From: Lentinus brumalis
Lineage: Eukaryota; Basidiomycota; Agaricomycetes; Polyporales; Polyporaceae
DNA: 64,000 nucleotides
Direction of reading: 5' to 3'
NCBI GenBank assembly: GCA_001792895.1
Contig: MARA01000007.1
Coordinates: 682,001-746,000 of the forward strand
The notes beneath the pieces are model-generated. The model made no database searches and had not been told where the DNA came from. It worked only from the letters and a program-made list of their open reading frames with translations. Positions within the stretch are counted from its first letter, which is position 1. Every line of letters begins with the position of its first letter. Shown piece after piece: positions 10,460-20,139 of this stretch. Made by a program: the position numbers and the translations under genes.

Positions 10460-11865
10460 TTATCCGCGACTGCGCGTCGTGGCACCTCCGGAGGCCTTCG
10501 TCCGAGTCGTGCGCCGCTTCTTCGGCTTGAACTCCTCCTGTGCGTCGCGAGCGCGAGGGGGTGAGTGACCTGTCATAGATCTCGCGTTGGGAACGGGAGA
10601 GGAAACTCACCGAGTACGTCGTGAAGAACTCCGACATCTCCTGCCCGCGCTCCCCAAAGTACGCGAGCATCGCCGCCGTAGCCGTGTAGTTCGTCTTTCC
10701 CTCGCGCACGAGGGAGTAGTACTCGAGCAGGTACTCGCGTTCGGCTGTCAGCTGCACGTCAGCCGGATGTCATCAAGCCGGAAGACGAGATGAAACGGAC
10801 CTTCGTCAACTTCCGCGCCCTGTGACGAGTTGAGGATCTTCTTCGCAGCCGCTCTGTAAACACGAAATCAGCAAGTGGAAGCGGCAGGGCATGACCACAA
10901 ACGTACTCAGTAATGGGCTCGAACTGCATCTTCGCTCCCAACGCTTGCGATGCGGCCTCGGCGAGCTCTGGACCTGCGACGAGCTGCGGACCTGATATAC
11001 GCATTAGTATATGCGCACAAAAAGTAAATATATGCGCGTATATGCACCTGTTACGACTAGTATCTGGCCCCGGACGTCGTCCGCCAAACCATGGGGGCCC
11101 TCGAACGTAATAGCATGAGCAGCGATCTGCGCGACGTCGCCGAGGGCCACGGGAGCGAACTTGTGGTTCTCGCCGATGGGAATGGGAAGCTTGCCCTCGC
11201 CCTGCGCCTGCTTCGTGTACAGCAGCAGGTTCTCCGCGTAGAAACCGGCGCGAATGATGCACGGGGAGTGGCCGGTGTCGCCGGTGGATGGGTCGCCCTT
11301 GGGCTGCATCGCGAGGACCTCGAGGTCGATGAACTCGCGGAGACGGGGCTGCTTGTCGCGCTCTGCGTAGTCGGCGCCCGCGCTGGAGAGGAGGACGAGG
11401 TTCTGCACGGTCTTGGCCTTCTTCGCAGCCTCGAGAAGCTGGCGGGTGATCTTCGCCTTGTCCTGCAGAATGCGTGCGAGAGTGAGTATATGCGCGAGGT
11501 CGGCAATACACGAGACGCACCTTGCGCGCGGGAGGAATCAGCAAGCATGTATCGACGAGCTCCATGGACTTCACGAGCATTTCGTCGTCCTTGGGGTCGT
11601 AGAGGATGACCTTGACAGCCTCGTACTCCTCGAGGATGGACCTGGCTTCCTCAGAGAAAACGAGGGCGGTGAGCTCGTCGTACTTGCTGGTGTAGTCGTC
11701 GTCTGTGGCGAGTAGATCGATGATGAGGCGGCCGGTCTGGCCCTCGCCGGCGGTGACGAGGATCCTGCGGGTCGACTTCTCTGCAGCGCTCTTGGCGTTG
11801 CTCTTGGAGGCAGTGTTCTTTTTGCTGCTGCCGTTGGCGTCGCTGGCGCTGCGTTTGGGAGGCAT
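10460..11865 (-). CDS. NmrA-like NAD(P)-binding protein
   Basis: Six exons on the minus strand (11865-11521, 11462-11048, 10991-10907, 10853-10801, 10744-10611, 10537-10460) join in phase to 369 residues. After a Lys/Ser-rich N-terminus, a Rossmann dinucleotide-binding start, ILVTAGEGQTGR, appears at about residue 35. LVLLSSAGAD, CIIRAGFYAENLL and FAPVALGDVAQIAAHAI follow in the order seen in NmrA-like atypical short-chain dehydrogenases. The C-terminal signature YLLEYYSLVREGKTNY confirms the family. NmrA relatives bind NAD(P) without the usual catalytic triad and act as redox sensors or regulators, for example with GATA factors in nitrogen repression. That role is not shown here. The C-terminus has a basic KPKKRR patch that could be a nuclear localisation signal. 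The 11865 start is the first ATG in frame. A decayed copy of its 3' part lies at 17.3-17.9 kb. Confidence 0.85.
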
Positions 11866-12819
11866 GGTGGGCGGTGAGGGTACTCTAGAGGATGGGAGAT
11901 GAATGGGGAGTGGGAGTGGGAGGGGAAGAGACGAGAGCGAGAGCGGGTGCGACTTATACGAAAGCTTATACGGGTCAGCATCGGGGTGGTGACGGCATGA
12001 ACGACGCTGGGATGGGAGGCGGCGGTGGAGCGGGGATCTGTGTGCGAGTCGGTGTCATCCTCGACGTCTCCTCGTACAACGTCATCGCCGTCCGTCCGTA
12101 CAAGTCCAACCGCGCCTCGTAGGCGCGCTTCCCACAGTGGCACGGTCACCTGATATGTGTCACGTCGTGACGCAGCGCGCGGGTGACGCGCGCTTCAGAC
12201 CGGCTGGTCCGCGAGACGGCCAGTACTAGGAACCACACCATAGGCCTGCATCTGGCTGACTGCCGACAGAGTCGCGGCGACCGTGGACACAAAGGGTGCA
12301 TGACTGTATAGAGGAGCAAAGATGGATGAAGGTCCGAGGGATCCACCGCAGTATGCCGGTTCGTTGGTGTTGCGTGCGCGGCTATTGTTGGGAGTTGCTG
12401 AGGATGGATGATGGAGGTGCAGGGCTCCACAGGGCGCAGCGCTGACATACCGTAATCCCCGCTCTAGCACTGGGCTGGCTTCCTAGCTTCAGTCACGGTG
12501 GTGAGTGCACGGACATCCAAGGCGACTGCGGAAGGTGATAAGTTGCCTACAGGACTTCATGGACAGAGAAATGAGTTACCTCATGAGCATTTATCTCTCC
12601 ATAAGTGGGCACGGAGCATACTGGTACGTCTAGGTAGGTGAGCCATGGGTGCTGCAGATAATTGAGGAGAACAGCAAACCACATGGGCGTCTTATGGTCC
12701 CGGTGATTCCCGGGCTTGGCGCCTCGCGTCTGCCGGACGAGTCAGACATCTCTCGATTCTCCAGAGCCCGGACATTCAGACGTCCGCAAATCACTGTAGT
12801 GAGAGCAGGAGGGTAAGTG
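11866..12819. other. Intergenic stretch
   Basis: Upstream region of the NmrA-like gene and the space before the second duplicated block. Only short unsupported frames are present, and I see no repeat or RNA gene. Confidence 0.5.
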
Positions 12820-13800
12820 GGTGAAGCACCTGAAGGTAGTGTGAATGCGTTACCAAGTGTCGACGCACAAGAGTCGCTGATAATGCGGCTCCTAACTAAT
12901 ATTCATCCAGGAACTCGTCGTGACGTGGCGCGTGGTATTGATACTGCTGGCACGCAAATCGAGCACAACACTCTCTACGGCGAGCCACATCATAGGAGAA
13001 TTATGTCGGATGCCTAGTGAGCCCGCCAGGAAGACTGATGTAGCGCGTGTTGCAGGTGAGGGAAGGTAAGCTGCTGCCACATGCGAGATGATGACATGAC
13101 AGTCTCGACTCTTGGAATAAGGGTCGAGGCATCTTTCCATGTAGCGGGTAGGGCACCGTATCTCGTGCATTTCTCTGAGACCTATGCATGCGCGATTGAA
13201 TGCTCAGAAGACTGGGATGTGTCCGCCTTTTGGCTCGCCACAACACCGGCATAGCACAGGAGGGGCATCAAGTCGAAAACACACACTCACAGGACTGTCA
13301 TCCAACGTTGCCGACCTCCTCTCTAGCCTCCACCGGGTTGCCGTGGCTGTATCCGCCTTGTGGTCTTCAGGCGTGCGTCTCCTCCGCACCTTAACCCCTC
13401 ACCTGCTGCATCTGCTGCATGGGAGCTATGAGGCGCAGATTGGACGGACGCAAGGCCTGCATTTAGAGAGCGCAGTGAGTATCTTCATAGCTTATAATAA
13501 TCAACGCTCTGACGTACCATAGTCCGATCTGCAGGAAAGTAAATTCGCCTCTGGATCAATGTGGACCAACGAGCGGCACCAAAATCACTGGACGGGAAGC
13601 ACTGTAAGTGGATAATTCTGACTGTAGAGAGCGAGGACACCATACCTGAACTGAGACCCTCGTCTGGTGCAAAGATTGTAGGCTAGTAGAATAACCGGGC
13701 CCCGAACATTCACTGCAACTCGGGCGCGGACTGATGATTCTGTGGGTATCAGGGTCCTTGGCATTCGGAAGCTATAGTACTCATAGACATATCTGCCCGA
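12820..13800 (+). pseudogene. Decayed gene upstream of zinc-finger paralog 3 (block copy 2)
   Basis: Counterpart of 2670-3800. GAAGGTAGTGTGAAT at about 12831 matches GGAGGTAGTGTGAAT at about 2683, and the peptides RDVARGIDTAGT and YEAQIGRTQGLH match those of the first copy. A stretch near 13735-13790 still matches about 3565-3610 (TGTGGGNATCAG). No unbroken spliced frame covers it. The family is unrecognised. Confidence 0.4.
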
Positions 13801-14560
13801 CCAGCGAATCTCCAGCTAGGTATTCCTCACGCTCCTGCTCCTGATGTGACGTTACTCACGACCCCGACTCAGTTTGCGCGCGGGTATGAGCATAGTCACC
13901 AGCTCATCGAGGTCTGTAACCACTGACACTAGCTATGCCTCTCGGCGTACGGTTCCACGATGCTGCTCTCTGTTGGCACAATATATCAAGCTCACCCCCG
14001 AAGGGCCAGGAAAGTCACGGCCGGGGAGAAACTCGTGTGCGGGTGGGCGGGCGACAAGTCGCGAAGCTATCAAACCACCGTCCCTTGCGCGGCTCGTAAC
14101 CGTGTCTGAACGCGCCGCGTGCGTCGCAAGCACCAGGCCGTCATAAACGACTCGGGAACCCAAGGGACATTGGGCCAAGAAAGAAAGGAGCAAAGTGAGC
14201 TGCAATGTAACACACGCACCTCCGCGACTACCCATAAAGCCTCCTCCGACCAACGTTCGGCATCGGGATCGCGTTTCCTCGACGTCCGCTTCTTGGACAA
14301 GTATTCTGGCAAAGAGAGACGTCCAAAGCGAGGTGCAAGGAGGACGAAAGAGGTTGAAGGAGGCCGTCCGGAAGAGCAAAACGCGACCTTCGGCGCGCCT
14401 GTGAATGGCGATTGGTGAAGGTGAGCTCGTTTCCGCCGTTCATATCAGGCTCTTTGGGCACTTTCGTGACAATGTCCAGGACAATTAGCCGCTGCAGAGA
14501 GTTTGGGAATAACGGGGCTAGGTGCAGGTGAGCCATCGCGTGCGACGCAAAACGTCCTCC
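13801..14560. other. Duplicated upstream region of zinc-finger paralog 3
   Basis: Diverged copy of about 3770-4430, in the same order, including GTGAAGGTGAGCTC at about 14416 against 4273. I find no convincing gene in either copy. Confidence 0.45.
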
Positions 14561-14588
14561 TTTGTCACGTTACGGACGCGTCGACGCG
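14561..14588 (+). promoter_or_regulatory. Conserved promoter box of the zinc-finger family, copy 3
   Basis: TTTGTCACGTTACGGACGCG then TCGACGCG, as upstream of paralog 1. The distance to the ATG is 344 bases rather than about 220, because the pyrimidine-rich leader is partly duplicated: CTTGCCTC with CCTCCCTCTCGCT occurs at about 14639-14665 and again at about 14775-14800. Confidence 0.5.
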
Positions 14589-14904
14589 GTTGTGGCACAT
14601 TTGTTTGCGCCGCTTTGCATCGCGCGGATGTGGATATCTTGCCTCTCCCTCCTCCCTCTCGCTCCCCCCAACCACTTCATACTTTCCCCCGTCATCTCTT
14701 CCCTTGGGGACCCTCTTCTCTCCCTACATTCTTTTGGATCTTCCCTCCTCCTTATCCTCTTCTCGTGTGTATCTTGCCTCCCTCCTCCTCCCTCTCGCTA
14801 CCCCGACCGCCCCATCATCTCCGCCCTTCTGGACCCTTTCCCTCCCTGAATCTTTCCGGACCTTCCTCGCTCCCTATATTCTTCCATCTCTATTTACGAC
14901 AATC

Positions 14905-16257
14905 ATGGCTGTGACTCGCAGTGCAACTAAGAAGACCGAAGCTCGACCGGGTAGGTTCCAACCACCCCATACGTGAAGCATTCTCGGGCTCATCTAACCA
15001 CCAACCTGTCCTCCACAGCTCCATACAAGTGCGCAACCACGCAGTCCAGTCAGACGCGTGTAACACGGTCCAAAGCATCTGGATCTCCCTCAACGAAACC
15101 ACAGGGTTCTGCTCGTGGTATGTTGTGCAACCATCTTCCTTCGGATCGCAAGACGCAGCCTGATCCCTCCCTTTCCCGTAGCTCCTCAGCGCGCGCCCCG
15201 ACTCACTCTCCGACTCCCGGCGCGTGAAGCCCCACATGCACAGACCAAGGACAACAAACTCAACCTGGCACGCCAGCAGCACCTCCGAGTGCTGCACCGC
15301 GACGCACCCGAGTTCTGCGCGTTGCCTAGATGCAAGTACTACATCGGCACGACCATCGACGACGTGAACCAGAAAGTGGGCAGGACGCGTAGTCACGTCA
15401 AAAATCACTACGCTCCAAGGCGAAACGCGCAGGGAAAACGTGATCCGAAGGGAAAGCGCGATCTGACGGCAACGTTCCGGTGCAGGTGGCCCGGCTGCAG
15501 ATGCAAGATAATGCGCAACGTGACGTCGCTTGCCCGACATACGGAGGAGGCCCATCTCGGGTGGAGGTATGCCTGCCCGGATACCCAGTATCATGCAGGA
15601 CAGAAGAGGTCCCCGACGTTCTGTCGCGCGGATCCGCTCACGAAGCATTTCAAGGAGCTCGCTGGGACAAGCCACATGTCCAGTACGTCCTCTGCTCGAC
15701 TGTGTCCTCTGTTGCGACCTCTGATGCTGTGGATTACAGAGCGGGCCATGATTGCAATGCTTGACAAGTTGGTCGCTGCAGCGAGGGCTAATCGAGTGGA
15801 CCAAGGCAACGACGAGGGCGATGAAAATTACGAAAGCGATGACGAGGACGAGGTCCTGAGCGAGGTTGGGGGCGAAGTTGAGGGCGAAGATCAGGACCAG
15901 GGTGGAGACGAGGACGAGGACGCGGACAAAGAACTTGAAGACGAATTCGAGGACGAGGACGAGGACGAGAATGAACACGCACACGAGCACGAGCACGAAG
16001 ACGAAGACGAAGACGAGTACGCCTACAAGTACGCATACGAGGACGATGACGACAAGGAGAACCATGATGTATTCTCTGTGGTTCCCGATTTTGTCCGGGA
16101 CCTCGCCCCCGTACCAGATTGGTTGGGGAACTTCTACGATCCCGCGGAGATCTCGAACTTCCAGCTGGCTGATTGGACGCATCTCGATGACCTGCCTCCG
16201 ATGGAGGACGTCCAGGACCACACAACTCTGGAATCCTCCTTGGACCCGTTCTTCTGA
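14905..16257 (+). CDS. C2H2-like zinc-finger protein with long acidic repeat, paralog 3
   Basis: Four exons (14905-14950, 15019-15117, 15182-15682, 15740-16257) join to 387 residues. The layout is that of paralog 1: short basic exon 1, Ser/Thr-rich exon 2, and three finger-like units in exon 3. The units start with CALPRC, CRWPGC and CPDTQYH, each with downstream His pairs such as HTEEAH. Exon 4 carries a striking Asp/Glu tract with His and Tyr (about 15820-16060, mostly GAC and GAG codons), then VFSVVPDFVRDL and a C-terminal LDPFF block. The acidic tract is much longer than in paralog 1, probably by slippage of the GACGAG repeat. The last intron is 57 bases, a multiple of three without a stop, so an intron-retained form would also be open. 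Nucleic-acid or histone binding is possible. No named family is recognised. Confidence 0.75.
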
Positions 16258-16505
16258 GATGGGCCGTCCGAGTCATCCTCACCTCCCACCGACTGCTGCT
16301 GTGTACCTCGTCATCCCAGCTCTCGTCTTCTCCCTGACGCGTTCCTGTGTCACCGCCCTCTTCCTCAAGGCCCTCGACCTCCACCTATGCCCCCTCTTCT
16401 CTCCCGTTCGCGTTCATATGAAAGCACGAATCCTCCCTGTCTCCGTCTCTTTCCATGCTCTTGTTTACTCCGTTATCGTCATCCCATCCTATGGTCTCCC
16501 GACCG

Positions 16506-16920
16506 GCGCCCGGTATGACAGCTGTCGGCCGTCCTGCTCCACCTCCCATCTCCCTCCTGCTCTCGTGCTCAGGCTCCTGCTTCTACCGTGATCATCGCTA
16601 TACGATCCCATTCGAATCCCCCGCCGGCCTATGTTGTCTGTGCCGCAGCTGCACGGGCACAATATCCGCCGTCGGCTGTCCCGCTCCGTCCCCGCTTTTC
16701 CATCTGCTCTCTCTCTCATGCTCTCCCCTGCTCTGTTTCTCTGCACATCGTCCTGCCACATCGCTACTGCATTTACCCCGGCACTACACGCAGGCAACGC
16801 AGCTGAAGGCTGTCCTGCTTCTCTCACGTCCATCCATAGGATATACGTCGCGTCCCTTTGACGCTTCACACTACTGACTATGTAGTAGTGCGCGGGCCTC
16901 GCAGCTGAAGGCTGTCCCGC
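16506..16920. repeat. Palindromic hairpin repeat cluster downstream of paralog 3 (4 copies)
   Basis: Copies at 16506-16537, 16651-16684, 16790-16818 and 16892-16920. The cores are CAGCTGTCGGCCGTCCTGC, CCGCCGTCGGCTGTCCCGC, CAGCTGAAGGCTGTCCTGC and CAGCTGAAGGCTGTCCCGC, spaced by about 100-145 bases. The copies are more degenerate than in the other clusters. Confidence 0.7.
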
Positions 16921-17024
16921 TGACCTGTAGTCAATAGATATATAATCTAACCGCCTAGCCGATCCTCTTGAATGCTACCCCATTGAGCCATCAGTATACC
17001 AGACTCGCACATTGCATGCAGCTC

Positions 17025-17041
17025 ATATATATATATATAAT
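17025..17041. repeat. AT dinucleotide microsatellite
   Basis: A run of alternating T and A, unusual in this GC-rich window, between the hairpin cluster and the NmrA fragment. Confidence 0.7.
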
Positions 17042-17264
17042 CAATATATCATCCATTCCCAATGCTTGCATGACCTACGAACAGGCCTAGCACTCGCCCT
17101 GCTGGTGCATGAGTAAAAATCCAGGCACATGCCACTACAACGCCATCCACCAGCCTCGTCGGCACCCGCCACGAGACGAAAGTAGATACACGTCGTGCGC
17201 GGACGTAGCAGCGACCGCCGACAGCAGATAATACCGACGCGTGTATGTGGCGATATACAGTCAG

Positions 17265-17850
17265 AACAGTACCGATACAAGAAAGTTTGTCCTAGTCGTA
17301 CAAAGCAAAGCACCCCGATAGCAAGAAGAATAGCGTCCAACCGGAGGTGCGAGCCTCGGCCTCCTCTTCAGTCGACGCGAAGCGGCAGAGAGCGCGTTGG
17401 CTAGTGGTTTTGGCAGAGGCCCGTGGCCACGATGCGGCGGCCTTCTCTGGCACAGCGCCAGTGTCGCCCATGTCCTCGATCTAGTCGGTTTCGACGGCCG
17501 CAGCCTTGCATTGACCACGGCAGTGCGTCGTACCCCCACCGCCGGCCTTCGTCGTGCGCCGCTTCATTGGCTTGAACTCTTCTTCTGGGTCGCGAGCACG
17601 TGCGTATCGGGCGAGGGATCAACCGAGTACGTGGTGAAGAACTCTGACATCTCCTGGCCGCGCTCCCAAAAGTACGCGAGCATCGCTGCCGTAGCGGTGG
17701 AGTTCGGATTTCCCTCGCGCACAGAGTAGTACTCGAGCAGATACTTACTCGTGTTTGGCTGTGTGGTGCACGTCAGCAGAATATCATCAAACATGCAGAC
17801 GAGACAAAACCGGACCTTCGTCGACTTCTGCGCAACGTGACTATCTTGAG
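17265..17850 (-). pseudogene. Truncated copy of the NmrA-like gene 3' end
   Basis: On the minus strand this region repeats the last two exons and 3' flank of the gene at 10460-11865. The peptide YLLEYYSVREGNPNSTATAA is followed by MLAYFWERGQEMSEFFTTYS. It lacks one codon (the Leu of YYSLVREG) and has substitutions at conserved positions. The upstream exons with the Rossmann fold are absent, so it cannot make a functional NmrA protein. The order of zinc-finger gene, hairpin repeats and NmrA tail matches 8.1-10.9 kb, which shows the fragment arrived with the block duplication. Confidence 0.75.
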
Positions 17851-18558
17851 ATACTTACCTGGGCATCAATAGAGTCAATGCTGACCATCGTTCGACGAAG
17901 CACAAATGAGCGATTATAACGAACGGAAATCCCGCACGACGGCTCTTCCCAAGTCACAGATTGTGGAATATATGGTCACGATTGAGCTGGAATCGTTCGC
18001 CGCATTCGAAGTAACCGGAGTAGACCGAAATGGCGGAGGCTGCATCCAGCTTCTTGCGTTATGTCAGACTAAGTGGGTCAGCGACTGGAGCGAGCTCCAG
18101 CTACGCAGTAATGGACGTGGAGCGACCCACTGAGGCGGATCTCTGAAAGATTAGAGTTCACGGTCTCGCAATTCTCCTTGGTCTGTTGAGGACATCATGT
18201 CCGTATGGGTCAGGAGGTCCTTCTCGCTCGATGTGCTCCATTGTGATCGCCGGGAATTGTATCACAGGAGAGAGCCCCTCCGGGTCGGAGATTTCTGTAA
18301 GTATTCACCTAGAAATGTCCACGCGTGCGTATGAGCTGTCCTTGATCAACAGAAGGAGCTAAAAGGTACGTGATTACACTTACCCTGCGCTCGGTAAACA
18401 TGAATGTGCTCGGATGAGATGGGTATGGGCAAGGAGGAACCCACGCAGGAGGACCACGCGGCACTCTCCGGGTACCACGTGGCGACGTGTTTCGTCCGAT
18501 TCAGCGACACATCGTACGGCCATAGTCTCCGAGCTACATCGTGTGCAAGCAAGTCGCG
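17851..18558. other. Intergenic stretch
   Basis: A 75-codon frame at 17906-18133 (starting MSDYNERKS) is the only open stretch of note. It has no recognisable motif and no visible splice partners. It may be a short gene or chance. Confidence 0.35.
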
Positions 18559-19593
18559 ATGGCAGCCGATACCCACACCGACACATCGCAGTCATACACT
18601 GTAGTCTTGCGCGGGGAAGCCTTTCAGCTCAGCCACAGTCAGATCTACTTCGACTCGCCGAACTACCTTACCACCTGCTTCTCCTCAGGCTTCGCAGAGT
18701 CTAGGAATCGCACGCTGAGACTCGACCGAAGTCCTGCGCTGTTTGCCATTATCGTCGACTACCTCAGTGGTTATACCGTTCTCCCCATCTCGCCCCGCGC
18801 GATCCCGCCAACGATGACAGAAGCGACCGCACTCGACAATCTCCTTGCCGATGCACGATTCTACGACTTGCAAGGACTCCAGGATCTCATATTCTCCACA
18901 AAACGCGGTGTAGGAGACCTTACCTGGATGGGACTTGCCAACGAGACTGTGTCATTGCGGGACGTGCTGGCACATGAACTCCCCCATGGCGTGGTCGAGA
19001 GAGATGACGGGAGCGTGGTGTCCACCGACGGGCTGCCTGTGCTTGTGTCAGCCCGGGACATGCTCGCCACCTACGTGCCATGCTCATTGTTGTGCGTAAT
19101 GGCTTGACACAACTCGCACAGGTTCACCTACCTCACCCCGATTCGGTTGACCTCCGAGGATGCTATTCCCGATAGACCAACAACCCTCACCGTCATATTT
19201 TCGTCCACTGGCTCGACACGTTCTGATTGCGGTCAAAGTCCAGATCTGAACATCGTCTGCTGTCATAAGGATGACCAGCTCTCGATCGATGGGAGCGCAT
19301 ACCGTGCCTCTTCACTTGGTTCCGCCTTGACGCACCGGAAAGTGGATCGATGTGTACCCTTATTGATGCAATTTGAACTCGGCCTCCCTCACCAACCCGT
19401 CTACACCTCCCATGACCACTATCGCATTCGCAGCAAATCCTTCACCTTCTGGGTGGATGAGATGATATGCTGCCTGGAGAAACGAATCTTAGAGGGCGCT
19501 CCTGCCTCAGACGCCGCGGGACGTCCTGCTCAGCTCGTTAGAGCCACCTTGCGGTCGCCGCGCCGTATCCTGGCAGGCATCACGGCTCCGTAG
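18559..19593 (+). CDS. BTB/POZ (T1-like) domain protein
   Basis: The first exon, from ATG 18559, encodes a BTB fold of the T1/KCTD type common in mushroom-forming fungi: YTVVLRGEAFQLSHSQIYFD, a Leu-rich centre with LFAIIVDYLSGYTVLPI, and ADARFYDLQGLQDLI. BTB domains mediate oligomerisation, often as adaptors for cullin-3 ligases, but the partner is unknown here. The C-terminal half (FTYLTPIRLTSEDA to SFTFWVDEMICCLEKRILEG) has no known domain. To connect the halves in frame, an intron of only 30 bases is needed (19092-19121, GTGCGT to CACAG). The usual-length alternative, 19075-19121, runs into a stop. So either the intron is extremely short or there is a frameshift. The stop is at 19591-19593. 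Confidence 0.7.
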
Positions 19594-19731
19594 GCCTGTA
19601 GTACGGAAGGTACGGTGAGCGGGGACTGCTCTCATCCAGGCAGCACGGCTGACGACGGCCGTTCTCAACACCATTATTATCTTGGCCCTCGGTCCTTCTG
19701 GCTATTCTGTATCTATAGAGAGAGCGGACAC

Positions 19732-19934
19732 ATGAAGGTGAACAGAGACGAGTAAGTGTGTGCTCCTGGACGGCATCGGCGATACTGACCTCGCTTTCTC
19801 AGTATAGCGAAGGAGGTGGGCCCGACCATCATCGACAAATTCCGACGCTTGAACTATGTATCAACGCGCGGTATGATAGGTATCACACAAGACTATGCGA
19901 TCGCACCGGTTGTCGAGAGCATCCCAGACATGAA
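19732..19934 (+). CDS. Candidate short spliced exons, unknown function
   Basis: ATG at 19732 begins a 20-base exon (Met-Lys-Val-Asn-Arg-Asp) that splices across 19752-19802 (GTAAGT to TCTCAG) in phase to DIAKEVGPTIIDKFRRLNYV, STRGMIGITQDYAIAPVVES and IPDMK, ending at a GTGAGT donor. The peptide looks like real protein, but I cannot place the following exon. A segment near 19960 reads TYVVFGGENK in a frame that does not join with canonical sites. No family is recognised. Confidence 0.35.
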
Positions 19935-20139
19935 GTGAGTGAAGTTTGAGCATTCCAGACATACGTCGTGTTTGGAGGAGAGAACAAGGTATATGCAGGA
20001 CCGTCTCGACTTTTATAGCTTCTCAAACGATTTCTATCCCTCTCATGATGTATGTGACAAGTACGAATTCGTACCCTACTACATGACCTGCACGAGAATG
20101 AGTCTGGTCAGCCCTATCTGTAAGCCGAATATCCACTCG

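Noticed and set aside
11057..11548. 163-codon minus-strand frame in the NmrA-like gene
   Set aside because: It is a Ser/Arg/Pro-rich shadow of exon 2, and its reading ignores the canonical introns on either side.
14890..16221. 443-codon minus-strand frame across zinc-finger paralog 3, with a long Val/Leu/Phe run that looks like a membrane protein
   Set aside because: It is the antisense of the GACGAG repeat. The plus-strand gene has matching exons in two paralogs.
5931..16920. Hairpin repeat clusters as CRISPR arrays
   Set aside because: The spacing is irregular at 100-293 bases, the copies are degenerate, and the context is a fungal nuclear genome.
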